A stretch of DNA of 64,000 nucleotides from JBOGCH01 sp051656645. GTDB taxonomy: Bacteria; Bacteroidota; Bacteroidia; Bacteroidales; Marinifilaceae. The DNA lies in assembly GCA_051656645.1 (NCBI GenBank), contig JBOGCH010000022.1, positions 1 to 64,000 of the forward strand, given 5' to 3'. The notes under the pieces were generated by a model. That model made no database searches and was not told the DNA's origin. It worked only from the letters and a program-made list of their open reading frames with translations. Below, piece after piece: positions 52,115 through 61,343 of the stretch; position 1 is the stretch's first letter; each line of letters starts with the position of its first letter. The translations under genes were made by a program, and so were the position numbers.

Positions 52115-53971
52115 TTATTTTGCTCCAGACAAATCTAAATCCTGCTCAACGTCAAAATTCTCTTTTATGTTTAATTCTGTCGGAATATAGTATATTGGCT
52201 CGGGTTGTATGTGCGATAAATAACGCCCGGTATCCCACTTTTTATTGCCATTAAGATCCGAGATTGCACGTAGTTTGTATTTTCCGGCTTGTAAATACTC
52301 AAATACTACTTTCTCGTCCTTCGTAATCCATTTTTCCTGAACAACATTAAACTTAACTTTCCCGTTATCCGCTTTCGCATTTTCGGATTTAAATAACTGA
52401 AGCAATGTAGGACCTTCTACTCCCGTCATGTTCATGATGAGCTTCCCGTATTCCTTCTCCTCTTTAATTTTAAACGTTTTCTCAAACTTATTGTTGTACT
52501 TTCCATAGATGTTATACACTGTGGCTGAGTCTATCTCAATTTTATAGTTCTTACCAGCTTGCATATTGGCAAACACACTAAACTCCCTGATTTTTAAGGA
52601 GTCCGACGTCAACGTATAGTTTAGCGGATTTAGCGTTGAATCTATAACTTCATACAATTTAATGTTATTTAATCCTTCTGAATCTATCGGTTCTGTAAAC
52701 GTAAGCTTAATTGGTGCTTTTATATCTAAATTGCCTCCAAGATTACTGTTGATATTAATAAATTCAATCTTTACCTCTTCCTCTTTATCTTTGTCCTTAT
52801 CTTTATCTCGTCCTTTTTTCTCTTTCACCACCTTATCTTTAAACAAGAAGCGCGATGTATCCGAGTGATATACACGTTGGCCTGTAGAGTCCGTACGCAA
52901 GTATTTAACAACAGCCTGCAAAGAGTCTATCTTGTACACTAGGGAATCTCTAATCCAGTAAGTAAGCGTATCATTACCTGCATTACGTTCCACAAGGAAA
53001 GTATCCTCGTTATTCGGTGCATTTAAAAACTCAACACTCAATCCATTATCTTCTGCCGGGACACTAAACGTAAAATCAAGTTTATGCCTATCCTTACGCT
53101 CATCATTCGTCATATAGAGTTGTGTAGATTCCTCTTGGAATAATTTTATATACAGGTTTGATGGTCCGTAAGCTAAATACTCATGTCTCACAATGGAATC
53201 CGAAACTAAAGTGTCGCGTCCCACAATTTTCTCTATGCGGGTAATGGTATCAACGCGGGTCATATCAAATACAACAGGATGCACCAAAGAATCTATGTAA
53301 CCTATCATTTCTCCCTCTGGCACATATTTATAATCACGGTTTTCATCCATGATAGCTACAATTTTATAATCCGCTTCGCGCAAATTAGTAGCTTTAAAAT
53401 ACCCACTACTATCTGTTCTTGCAATATAATCCGGTATGGTTGTAATAGGTAAAGAGTCCGTATTTGTTGTGTACAATAATACATATGCATTAAGAACAGG
53501 CAATAAACTTTCGCCATTTACAACCTGTCCACTCAACTCCAATGAGTCAATAGTATTTCCCGTAGAAAAAACATAACGATAGAACCCTAACGGATTTCCC
53601 TCATTATTATCCACAATAGCATCTGCAAAATCCAAACTGTAGGTTACATTAGGTCTTAATGTATCTACAAACTCAACTTGCACATACTTACCTTTTAAGC
53701 GAACTTTAGGTTTCTTGTTTTGTGGAGGTGAGATAATAAATTTATTATTTACATCCTTTAATTGAATAAACTCATCAAAATAGATGTTTACATATTTTTT
53801 ATCGAAATTAGTACTGTATGATTCGGGCGACTCCTTAATTACCTTAGGTGGTGTTTCATCTTTTGTTCCCCCCTCTAAATATCCCCTGTTAGCGCAACTA
53901 TGTAGCGTAAGCGCTATGGCAATGGCCATTACAACAATAGCTAAAGGTGCGATAAATGTTCTCTGTGTCAT
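52115..53971 (-). CDS. Ig-like domain surface lipoprotein
   Basis: This 618-residue lipoprotein has its Cys at C26 in ALTLHSCANRGYLEGGTKDETPP. Residues 37-135 are a Big_5-type Ig-like domain (PPKVIKESPESYSTNFDKKYVNIYFDEFIQLKDVNNKFIISPP), followed by a carboxypeptidase-regulatory-like segment (LELSGQVVNGESLLPVLNAYVLLYTTNTD), then further Ig-like domains. A lysine/aspartate-rich linker (KEKKGRDKDKDKDKEEEVK) lies near residue 400. The gene is a fixed Bacteroidota neighbour of comF; its function is unknown. Confidence 0.85.
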   Translation of the reverse strand: MTQRTFIAPLAIVVMAIAIALTLHSCANRGYLEGGTKDETPPKVIKESPESYSTNFDKKYVNIYFDEFIQLKDVNNKFIISPPQNKKPKVRLKGKYVQVEFVDTLRPNVTYSLDFADAIVDNNEGNPLGFYRYVFSTGNTIDSLELSGQVVNGESLLPVLNAYVLLYTTNTDSLPITTIPDYIARTDSSGYFKATNLREADYKIVAIMDENRDYKYVPEGEMIGYIDSLVHPVVFDMTRVDTITRIEKIVGRDTLVSDSIVRHEYLAYGPSNLYIKLFQEESTQLYMTNDERKDRHKLDFTFSVPAEDNGLSVEFLNAPNNEDTFLVERNAGNDTLTYWIRDSLVYKIDSLQAVVKYLRTDSTGQRVYHSDTSRFLFKDKVVKEKKGRDKDKDKDKEEEVKIEFININSNLGGNLDIKAPIKLTFTEPIDSEGLNNIKLYEVIDSTLNPLNYTLTSDSLKIREFSVFANMQAGKNYKIEIDSATVYNIYGKYNNKFEKTFKIKEEKEYGKLIMNMTGVEGPTLLQLFKSENAKADNGKVKFNVVQEKWITKDEKVVFEYLQAGKYKLRAISDLNGNKKWDTGRYLSHIQPEPIYYIPTELNIKENFDVEQDLDLSGAK

Positions 53972-54050
53972 TTGATTATTATGTTCAAAAAGTTATCATT
54001 TATGAACAAAGATATAAGATTCCCAATAATTTCATATCATTTTCCATATT

Positions 54051-54749
54051 TTATATTGCTTCTGTACGCCCCAACGATGCTAAAGTTATACGCACCTGTT
54101 TTGCTTTACACAATGCTGCACAACACGCAATCATGGTACTACCGGACGTAATGACATCATCAATCAGCAGTATATGCTCATTATCAGTTATTTTACTATC
54201 ATCAGCCTCAAAGCATATTCCTGTACCAGAAATCCGTTCGCCCATGGACATTGTAGTTTGTGAGGCTCTTGCATCTATACGCCTCATTACGTCTGTACGC
54301 ACCTCAATACCCAAAACATCAGCAACCCCAGCTGCTATAACCTCTGCTTGGTTATAGCCACGCTGCAAACGGCGTTTATCATGCATGGCAACAGGGATAA
54401 TTGCATCCCACGTTACATCATATTGCTGCAAGCAAGTGCCCAGCATATGCCCCATGTAGTTACCTAACTTAGTTTTACCATTGTATTTAATCTCATAAAT
54501 TAATCGGTCAAAATTTGAGCCTTTTCTGTACGTAAACAGTGAGTAAACAGCTTGTGGCAATGGCACCCCATTAAAACGTCCAAAAAAATTGTATTCACGC
54601 CAATCCGAGTAGTTACTCAATGGCATTTGTATACGACAATCTGTACATACAAACTCCTCACCTCTCGCCATTACCCTATGACAGGCAGCACATAGAGGTG
54701 GAAAAAGTAACTCCGTAAAACAGTGCATCTTACTATAAAGTTTATTCAT
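54051..54749 (-). CDS. comF: ComF family phosphoribosyltransferase-like protein
   Basis: This 232-residue protein has an N-terminal zinc finger (LCAACHRVMARGEEFVCTDCRI, residues 18-39) and a type I phosphoribosyltransferase domain with the PRPP loop HILLIDDVITSGSTM near residues 194-208, and 'AIIPVAMHDKRRLQRGYNQAEVIA'. ComF proteins take part in DNA uptake in naturally competent species; in Bacteroidota the role is not established. It is the first gene of the operon leading to the Ig-like lipoprotein. Confidence 0.92.
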   Translation of the reverse strand: MNKLYSKMHCFTELLFPPLCAACHRVMARGEEFVCTDCRIQMPLSNYSDWREYNFFGRFNGVPLPQAVYSLFTYRKGSNFDRLIYEIKYNGKTKLGNYMGHMLGTCLQQYDVTWDAIIPVAMHDKRRLQRGYNQAEVIAAGVADVLGIEVRTDVMRRIDARASQTTMSMGERISGTGICFEADDSKITDNEHILLIDDVITSGSTMIACCAALCKAKQVRITLASLGRTEAI

Positions 54750-54946
54750 CGTAACCTTGGTTTTGCTTTATATTCATAACGTCAAAAAACAATACATGTT
54801 GACAAATTAAACCCCTAAAAATCCATACACAGCCATCCAATGGCACAACATACACTCATCATCCCCAACATATAGCAGCATCTATCCATTTTTACCCATT
54901 GTGGTTGTAACATTTACCAGACATTTTGCATTAAACACTGTATACC

Positions 54947-55756
54947 ATGAACATGGCTTATAAATACATTAAATACAACAATATGCCTACACTAGGAGAA
55001 ATGCATTTTGATAATGATGCTACACCAAATCAAAAAAACATACACATAGATGCCAAGGGGTCACAATGTCCCGGACCCATATTAGCATTAAAAACCGATT
55101 TCCAAAAAGCAGCTATCGGACAAACTGTGACCATTGAGGTTACTGATCCCGGTTTCCGTAACGATGTAGTTTCTTGGTGCCACGTTACACAGAACGAACT
55201 TTTATCGCTAACTGAAAATGAAGGCGTTATTTCGGCACAAATCCTTAAACACACTGAAATTGGAGCTGCCACAGTACCAGAAAAAGTGGACAGTCTCACC
55301 ATTGTGATGTTTAGTGATGAGTTAGACCGTGGTTTAGCTGCATTTAACATTGCACTTGGCGCACTGGCAATGGGCATGCAAGTACAAGTATTTTTTACAT
55401 TTTGGGGGCTTTCGCTAATAAAAAACCGAGAGGCACATACAGAACACCATTCACTCAAGGATAAAGCCATTGAGCACATACTCCCTAAGGATGACAAGGA
55501 CTTGTCCCTTACACATAAAAACATGTTTGGGTTAGGAAAGAAAATGATGGAAAGAATAATGAAGGAGAAAAATGTTCCGCCACTTGACTTCATGGTACAT
55601 TTGGCTAAGTATGACGGTATTAAATTCATTGCCTGCCAAATGTCTATGGAACTTATGAATTTAAAGAAGGAAGATTTCATGGAAGGGATTGAAGTGGGAG
55701 GCGTAGCTACTATGATTGAGTATGCGCGTAAATCTAGTCTTAATTATTTTGTTTAA
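54947..55756 (+). CDS. TusA-DsrE fusion sulfur-relay protein
   Basis: This 269-residue protein joins an N-terminal TusA/SirA-like domain (IDAKGSQCPGPILALKTDF, reactive C41) with a C-terminal DsrE/DsrF-like domain (LTIVMFSDELDRGLAAFNIALGALAMGMQVQVFFTFWGLSLIK, residues 115-269; conserved C near 227 in KFIACQMSM). It should bind sulfur as a persulfide and pass it on within the protein. The start may instead be the ATG 12 codons downstream. A thioredoxin gene follows in the same direction. Role in sulfur transfer is inferred from domains. Confidence 0.9.
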   Translation: MNMAYKYIKYNNMPTLGEMHFDNDATPNQKNIHIDAKGSQCPGPILALKTDFQKAAIGQTVTIEVTDPGFRNDVVSWCHVTQNELLSLTENEGVISAQILKHTEIGAATVPEKVDSLTIVMFSDELDRGLAAFNIALGALAMGMQVQVFFTFWGLSLIKNREAHTEHHSLKDKAIEHILPKDDKDLSLTHKNMFGLGKKMMERIMKEKNVPPLDFMVHLAKYDGIKFIACQMSMELMNLKKEDFMEGIEVGGVATMIEYARKSSLNYFV

Positions 55757-55772
55757 TTATATACATAACAAC

Positions 55773-56123
55773 ATGGTACACAACTTGGACGAAGCATTAT
55801 TTAAAGAAAAGATCTTTAATTACGACATGGGCGACAAAGCACCACTACTTATAAAAAACAACACCATTATAGAGTTTTGGGTAACTTGGTGTCCGCATTG
55901 CCAAGCAATGGCCCCACGCTATGAAAAAGTGAGCGGTACTTTAAAACAAGTGGATTGTTACCGTATTGAACTTGAGCAACATCCTGCATTGGCTGAACTC
56001 TTTGGTGTATCGGGATTTCCTACATTTATATTTATAACACCACAAGGAGACATGAACAAATGGGTGGGCGAACTCCCCGAAGAGGGCTTAATTGAAATGG
56101 CTCAAGATTACTTAAAGATTTAA
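55773..56123 (+). CDS. Thioredoxin-like protein
   Basis: ATG 55773 (MVHNLDEALFKEKIFNYD) gives 116 residues; an upstream start would overlap the previous gene. The active site is WVTWCPHCQAM (C40-PHC43), a CPHC rather than the CGPC of housekeeping thioredoxin, so it is more oxidising or substrate-specific. The cis-Pro loop is GFPTFIFITP. No signal peptide. It starts 16 bases after the TusA-DsrE gene and may reduce its persulfide; that is inference from the pairing. Confidence 0.9.
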   Translation: MVHNLDEALFKEKIFNYDMGDKAPLLIKNNTIIEFWVTWCPHCQAMAPRYEKVSGTLKQVDCYRIELEQHPALAELFGVSGFPTFIFITPQGDMNKWVGELPEEGLIEMAQDYLKI

Positions 56124-56243
56124 ATGCAATAACATTCCACACTGTAATTTTATATTTCATTTTATAGAAAATAGGATGATAGCACACAGAGTGTGCATAT
56201 AAATTACCCAACACAATCGCAATTTCGTTTCTATTTGAATTCC

Positions 56244-56291
56244 TTATATCCCTCTTCCTTGTATTGAAAACTACAAAGAAGAGGGATATAA
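56244..56291 (+). terminator. Terminator after TusA-DsrE-thioredoxin operon
   Basis: TTATATCCCTCTTC pairs with GAAGAGGGATATAA as a 14-bp perfect stem with a 20-nt loop. Confidence 0.85.
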
Positions 56292-56319
56292 AATATTCAT
56301 TTCCTCTCTTCCCCCTCTT

Positions 56320-56430
56320 AAGGGTTTCGACTAGGTTACGACAGGGTTTCGACTAGGTTTCGACTACTATTACTCCCACATAGTAGTCGAAACCTTGCCG
56401 TAACCTAGTCGAAAGCTAGTCGAAACCCTT
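56320..56430. repeat. Long inverted repeat of 11-bp tandem units (AGGTTTCGACT)
   Basis: Each 50-nt arm is about four 11-bp units AGGTTTCGACT (variants GGGTTTCGACT and AGGTTACGACA) and their complements AGTCGAAACCT. The arms match at about 43 of 50 positions; loop TTACTCCCACA. Outside the arms CCTCTC and GAGAGG extend pairing. The unit length and AGGTTTC core are those of the element near 42.7 kb, while the other four bases differ (GACT versus ATTC). Confidence 0.95.
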
Positions 56431-56623
56431 GAGAGGAATACTTTCTACACCAAACAAATTTGAAATGATAACTATAGGTTAAAATAAAACACGTATACCC
56501 TACAGAATGTGGACGATGCCCATAATTCCATTTATAAAGCATGTTTATGTCGTCTTGTTTTTAATTAATAACAAGATAATGGAATTATAAGAATGTCAAT
56601 TTTCAGCGTTAGTACAAAGAAAC

Positions 56624-56733
56624 ATTGACATAAATCATTGTTACTGTAATTTTGTTAACTTACATAATTAAACTATAACAAAAAGTTATAGTTTTGTAAA
56701 ACAGGGCATCTACTTCAGCAGATGTCCTGTTAA
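56624..56733 (+). promoter_or_regulatory. Candidate promoter and structured leader of the GH2 gene
   Basis: ATTG-N19-TAATTTTG (-7 box at 56647-56654) suggests a start near 56661, giving a leader of about 280 nt. The leader carries two hairpins: AAACTATAAC/GTTATAGTTT (56670-56694, perfect) and AACAGGGCATCT/AGATGTCCTGTT (about 56701-56733). Either could act in attenuation or RNA stability; no known riboswitch fold is recognised. Confidence 0.45.
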
Positions 56734-56938
56734 ATTTTGAAGCATATATTCAACAAAGAGTGTTACTCTATTGGTTTAGCAGTGTCCTTTCTATTTTAGG
56801 AGAGACTATATTCACGGGGTAAGCATTAAGTAATTATAAACCCTATGTACTTTGGGGTAAGAGAGAGGTACTCACAATCCTTGTTGAACATTGCCACATT
56901 ACAAAGCGAATTGATGAGAAAATAAATATACACAAATT

Positions 56939-59857
56939 ATGAAGTTAACAACATTACACCTATTCCGATTAACATTCGGGCTATTGTTACTTTGTTCTTT
57001 TTTGCAACCTGCACACGCACAAAAAGGCAGAGTAGACTACAACATGAATACGCAATGGGCATTTTATAGAGGAGATATTGCCAACGGAAAAGACATGCGG
57101 GTCAATGACTCCGAGTGGATGCCGGTGGTACTGCCTCACATTATGCAATTGGAGAAAAAACATTGCGGTGGAGATATTATTTACAATGGGGTTGGCTGGT
57201 ATCGCAGATACTTTAAATTACCCGTTTCTTTGAAAAACAAACGTATTAGCGTTCATTTTGAAGGCGTTATGAATGCATGTGAGCTGTTTGTAAACGGGAA
57301 GTTAGCTGCAACCAATCATGGTGGATATGTGGGATTTACGACAGATATTACAGATAAAGTATTTTTTGGAAACGAGAACAATGTTATTGCCTTACGAGTG
57401 TCTGCAGAGTATGATCCATTAACTCCTCCGGGTAAGCCGCAGGACCGCATGGATTTTTATTACTATAGCGGTATATACAGAGATGCCACACTTACTGTGA
57501 CCGATAAGTTGTTTATTACGGACGAACTTGAAGAAAATGAGATTGCGGGAGGAGGTATATTTGTAACCTATCCGCACGTTTCCAAGCAGCAGGCGCAAGT
57601 ACATGTGCGTACTCATGTTGGAAATAATGAAAAAAAGATACGTCAAGGCCGCATTGTACACCGTTTGCTTAATGATAACGGGAAAACGGTTGCCAATAAA
57701 AGTGTTGATTTTACAATTAAGGGTGACGAACGTTTGCACGTGGAGTGTAATTTGGACGTAAATAAACCACAACTTTGGCATCCCTATACACCGCATTTGT
57801 ATACATTGATAACTGAGATTACAGACGGAAAACAAGTTATTGACAGCCGCAAGGATGTTATTGGAATCAGACATATACGGTTTAGTAGAGACAGTGGCTT
57901 TTTTATTAATAATGAGCCTCTCTACCTGGTTGGAGCCAACAGACACCAGTCATTCCCTTATGTTGGGGATGCTACGTCGAACTCTATGCAGGAGCGGGAT
58001 GTTATAGATATGAAAAGAGGCGGATATAATGCCGTTAGAGCGGCGCATTATCCGCAGGATCCCGCATTTTTAGCTGCGTGCGATAAACACGGCTTACTGG
58101 TTATTGAATGTATTCCGGGATGGCAATACTATAATAATAATCCGATTTTTGCTGACAGAATGGAGCAAATTGGTCAAAGAATGATTCGTCGCGACAGAAA
58201 CAGACCTTCTGTTGTTTTGTGGGAAACAGCCTTAAACGAAATACGCTATCCGGTAGAAGTTGTGGAACGTATTTTTAATGCCGCTCATGAAGAGTATCCC
58301 GGTAATCAGTTTTACACTGCAGGGGATTACTTTGGGCACAAGGAAACCGCTCCATTTTATGATGTATTTTACAAGCAAGTTGGCGAATTTCCAAAAGACG
58401 GAAATGTTATGAGTAACTACTTAGAGGATCAGGTATCCATAAAACCACTCCTTACCCGCGAGTGGGGCGACGGTGTTGGACGTAAACCCCGCGTAAGTAT
58501 GGCTGAGAACGAATATGAGCAATTACTACAATGTCAAACACGCTTGGCACATTTAAATGGGAATGGCTACTTTGATTGGTGTATGCTTGATGCTAACCCG
58601 CGGATGGGCGGACATTTTATGTGGAGTTACAACGACTATGCGCGCGGCGCAGAGGACGAGACCATGTACTCGGGTGTGGTGGATGTAAATAGATTTCCAA
58701 AGTTTGGATACTATATGATGCAAAGTATGCGCCCGGCACAAATTTCTCAAAAGAATTTGTACGCGGGTCCTATGGTGTTCATTGCATCGCACAATGCGGA
58801 TGCTGCGTATCCGTCTGCAAGCAATGAAATTACGGTATTTTCTAATTGCGATGAAGTGCGTTTATACAGAAATCAAAAACACATTGGTACGCAATCTAGG
58901 GGTGAGGCGAGGGAGTTATATCCACATACGGTGCAAAAAGGTGGAAGTCCGGCGTTTATATTTGATGCGAAAGCATTTGAAGCAGGCACTTTGTATGCAG
59001 AAGGATGGAGTAACGGCAAGCGTGTTGCCAAACATGAAGTAAAAACACCGGAGAAAGCTGCCAAAATTGAGGTCTACGTACCGGAACATGGAATTCGTCC
59101 GCAAGCGGATGGTAGCGATATGGTCCCTGTATATTTTAAAATATGCGACAAAAACGGTACGCGTATACCAAATGATAACACAGAAATAACCATCTCTGTT
59201 AAAGGCGAAGGGAAATTGGTTGGCGACAGTATACAACGCGTTGGTATAAATCCCCAACGTGTGGAAGGTGGAATTGGATTTGCATTTGTACGTACAACTG
59301 GTACGCATGGGCGCGTAGAGGTAAGCGCTAGCGCCAACGGCTTAGAAAGCGGAAAAGCTGTATTTTCTACCTATCCAGCAATAGCATATTTTTTACCCGA
59401 TGGCGATCATGGTGTCTTTGGTGGACATACGGAAGATAATATTGTGGTACGTGCGGGAAAATCTGATAAACAATTGTTGGCTCAAGCTCCAATAGCAATT
59501 CAGGAAATAACAGCATCTTCACAGCATGCGCAGTATCCTGTAACAAACTTGACTGATGGAAATGATTTTTCATGGTGGATTGCTGCAGAGAATAGTTTTC
59601 CACAAGTAGTTACAGTAGCTCTGGACAAGGTAAAGAAGGTTAAAGGGAGTAGAATTCGCTTTCAAAAGGACAGTTCCTCTTACAAGCATAAAGTTGAAAC
59701 GTCGACCGACGGAATAACTTGGCACACGCTCTATGAGCGTGAATGTACGGGATGGGAATTTGCGCCCATGGAAGTGAATAGAGACATGAAATATTTACGA
59801 ATTACAATTTTGGCCACAACCGGAAATGCCGGAATGGCACAAGTAACGTTGTTTTAG
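56939..59857 (+). CDS. GH2 family glycoside hydrolase (beta-galactosidase-like)
   Basis: This 972-residue secreted enzyme has a signal peptide (LLLLCSFLQPAHAQ). The GH2 order is complete: sugar-binding jelly roll (35-190), Ig-like domain (200-310), catalytic barrel from about 315 with acid/base E434 in TALNEIR and nucleophile E508 in TREWGDG, then a DUF4982-like region and a C-terminal F5/8 type C (CBM32-like) domain from about 855. Retaining hydrolysis of a beta- or alpha-linked galactoside/glucuronide is expected; exact substrate cannot be told. It stands alone, without SusC/D genes. Confidence 0.9.
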   Translation: MKLTTLHLFRLTFGLLLLCSFLQPAHAQKGRVDYNMNTQWAFYRGDIANGKDMRVNDSEWMPVVLPHIMQLEKKHCGGDIIYNGVGWYRRYFKLPVSLKNKRISVHFEGVMNACELFVNGKLAATNHGGYVGFTTDITDKVFFGNENNVIALRVSAEYDPLTPPGKPQDRMDFYYYSGIYRDATLTVTDKLFITDELEENEIAGGGIFVTYPHVSKQQAQVHVRTHVGNNEKKIRQGRIVHRLLNDNGKTVANKSVDFTIKGDERLHVECNLDVNKPQLWHPYTPHLYTLITEITDGKQVIDSRKDVIGIRHIRFSRDSGFFINNEPLYLVGANRHQSFPYVGDATSNSMQERDVIDMKRGGYNAVRAAHYPQDPAFLAACDKHGLLVIECIPGWQYYNNNPIFADRMEQIGQRMIRRDRNRPSVVLWETALNEIRYPVEVVERIFNAAHEEYPGNQFYTAGDYFGHKETAPFYDVFYKQVGEFPKDGNVMSNYLEDQVSIKPLLTREWGDGVGRKPRVSMAENEYEQLLQCQTRLAHLNGNGYFDWCMLDANPRMGGHFMWSYNDYARGAEDETMYSGVVDVNRFPKFGYYMMQSMRPAQISQKNLYAGPMVFIASHNADAAYPSASNEITVFSNCDEVRLYRNQKHIGTQSRGEARELYPHTVQKGGSPAFIFDAKAFEAGTLYAEGWSNGKRVAKHEVKTPEKAAKIEVYVPEHGIRPQADGSDMVPVYFKICDKNGTRIPNDNTEITISVKGEGKLVGDSIQRVGINPQRVEGGIGFAFVRTTGTHGRVEVSASANGLESGKAVFSTYPAIAYFLPDGDHGVFGGHTEDNIVVRAGKSDKQLLAQAPIAIQEITASSQHAQYPVTNLTDGNDFSWWIAAENSFPQVVTVALDKVKKVKGSRIRFQKDSSSYKHKVETSTDGITWHTLYERECTGWEFAPMEVNRDMKYLRITILATTGNAGMAQVTLF

Positions 59858-59885
59858 GCTATACACATAAGTAAAATACGAAATG

Positions 59886-59936
59886 CATCCTCAATCTTAA
59901 CAACATATATAAAGTGTTGCTAAGATTGAGGATTGT
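59886..59936 (+). terminator. Terminator after GH2 gene
   Basis: ATCCTCAATCTTA and CAACA pair with TGTTG and TAAGATTGAGGAT as an 18-bp stem with one mismatch and a short AT-rich loop; T residues follow. Confidence 0.92.
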
Positions 59937-60021
59937 TATTACCATGCATGAGTGTCTTGTATGGACAACTATTTAGCATTGTGTGCGTATACCGAAAGTA
60001 CAAATAAACAAACATAATGTT

Positions 60022-60945
60022 ATGGCCTACATTGATTATTATAAAGTTTTGGGTGTGGACAAAGGTGCTACACAAGATGCGATAAAAAAGGCTTATAAAA
60101 AGTTGGCGCGCAAGTATCACCCTGATTTAAACCCTGACGATCCGGAAGCACATAAAAAATTCCAAGAGATTAACGAAGCGAATGAAGTGCTTAGTGATGC
60201 GGACAAACGTAAAAAATATGATCAGTATGGAGAGCATTGGAAACATGCTGACCAATTTGAGCAACAAGGTGGAGCCGGAGGAGGCTTTGGCGGTGGCAAC
60301 TATGGTGACTTTAGTGGTTACGGTGGTTTTAGCGGTTTTGGCAATGGGGATGGCGATGGTGAATTCTCGGACTTCTTTGAATCGCTTTTTGGAAATAGAC
60401 GCGGAGGCGGTGGTCGACGCACAAGAGCTTACCGCGGTCAGGATATAAACGCAGAACTACACCTAACGCTACATGACGCGTACGAAACACATAAGCGCTT
60501 AATAAACGTAAACGATAAGAAAATACGCATTACCGTACCGGCAGGTATTGCCAATGGGCAGACAATTAAGCTAGCAGGTCAGGGATCGCCAGGTGCCAAT
60601 AGCGGACCGGCAGGTGACTTGTATATTACCTTTGTTATAGAACCCGATAGCCGCTTTCAAAGAGAGGGCGATGATTTGTATGTTACTGAGAACTTGGATG
60701 TTTTTAACGCCATGGTGGGAGGAGAACAAATGGTTGAGGGATATAACGGTAGTAAATTTAAGCTTAAAATTACCGAAGGTACACAAAATGGTACTAAGGT
60801 GCGACTTAAGGGTAAAGGCTTCCCTAAATATAAAAAAGAGGGCGAGTTTGGTGATTTAATTGTTATTTGGAATATCTCTATCCCTACCAATCTTACAGAT
60901 AAAGAGAAAGAGCAACTAAGACAGATACAGGAGGACAGGAAATAG
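60022..60945 (+). CDS. cbpA: DnaJ-family co-chaperone CbpA
   Basis: ATG 60022 (MAYIDYYKVLGVDKG) gives 307 residues. The J domain (1-70) has HPD at 33-35; a Gly/Phe-rich linker follows (about 83-140) and then the two DnaJ C-terminal substrate-binding domains without zinc finger, as in CbpA (DINAELHLTLHDAYETHKR, RITVPAGIANGQTIKLAGQG). It stimulates DnaK ATPase. The CbpM-like modulator gene follows, which supports CbpA over a generic DnaJ. Confidence 0.93.
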   Translation: MAYIDYYKVLGVDKGATQDAIKKAYKKLARKYHPDLNPDDPEAHKKFQEINEANEVLSDADKRKKYDQYGEHWKHADQFEQQGGAGGGFGGGNYGDFSGYGGFSGFGNGDGDGEFSDFFESLFGNRRGGGGRRTRAYRGQDINAELHLTLHDAYETHKRLINVNDKKIRITVPAGIANGQTIKLAGQGSPGANSGPAGDLYITFVIEPDSRFQREGDDLYVTENLDVFNAMVGGEQMVEGYNGSKFKLKITEGTQNGTKVRLKGKGFPKYKKEGEFGDLIVIWNISIPTNLTDKEKEQLRQIQEDRK

Positions 60946-60995
60946 TACTACTACTATTGATGCAAATTCTATTTAAACCGAAAACATTACATATC

Positions 60996-61280
60996 ATGGA
61001 TAACGATTTAATTATAGTTGAAGAGTACTGTAAACAGTGTGAGATTGAACCCTCGTTTATTATTTTATTGACAGAAGAAGGATTGATTCACACCGTACAA
61101 CAGGGTGAACATGTATATATACCTATTGCTGAGGTAAAAAGTGTTGACCGTTTTCGTCGCCTGTACTATGATTTAGAGATTAACATGGCGGGTCTTGACG
61201 TTATTGATAATTTACTAAAGCGGATGGATGGTATGCAACGTGAGTTGCACATGCTGAAGAGATATTATAGATTAAAATAA
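60996..61280 (+). CDS. cbpM: CbpM-like co-chaperone modulator
   Basis: ATG 60996 gives 94 residues (MDNDLIIVEEYCKQCEIEPS). The family is MerR-HTH-like: 'EYCKQCEIEPSFIILLTEEGLIHTVQQGEHVYIPIAEVKSVDRFRRLYYDLEINMAGLDVIDNLLKRMDGMQRELHML'. CbpM binds the CbpA J domain and blocks its interaction with DnaK. It follows CbpA by 50 bases. Another in-frame start 13 codons upstream is possible but less typical. Confidence 0.9.
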   Translation: MDNDLIIVEEYCKQCEIEPSFIILLTEEGLIHTVQQGEHVYIPIAEVKSVDRFRRLYYDLEINMAGLDVIDNLLKRMDGMQRELHMLKRYYRLK

Positions 61281-61287
61281 AGAGGAA

Positions 61288-61343
61288 CTAATCCATACCA
61301 AAGCGAGCTACCGTGTTTTTATGGTAGCTCGCTTTGGTATGGA
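61288..61343. terminator. Bidirectional terminator
   Basis: A 23-bp perfect stem (AATCCATACCAAAGCGAGC continuing to TACC, and its complement) encloses a short GTGTTTTTA-like loop. It ends the cbpAM transcript and the converging gene, whose stop codon begins directly at its edge. Confidence 0.95.

Larger units (their letters stand above)
56124..56938. other. 815-base intergenic region before the GH2 gene
   Basis: No gene is seen. From left to right it holds the terminator of the thioredoxin gene, the second 11-bp-unit inverted repeat, a pair of inverted words ATAATTCCATT/AATGGAATTAT (about 56521-56587), and the promoter-like TAATTTTG and two stable hairpins that form a long GH2 leader. Confidence 0.65.

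Noticed and set aside
56124..56938. Insertion sequence remnant in the long gap
   Set aside because: No transposase fragment and no flanking terminal repeats with direct duplications are visible.
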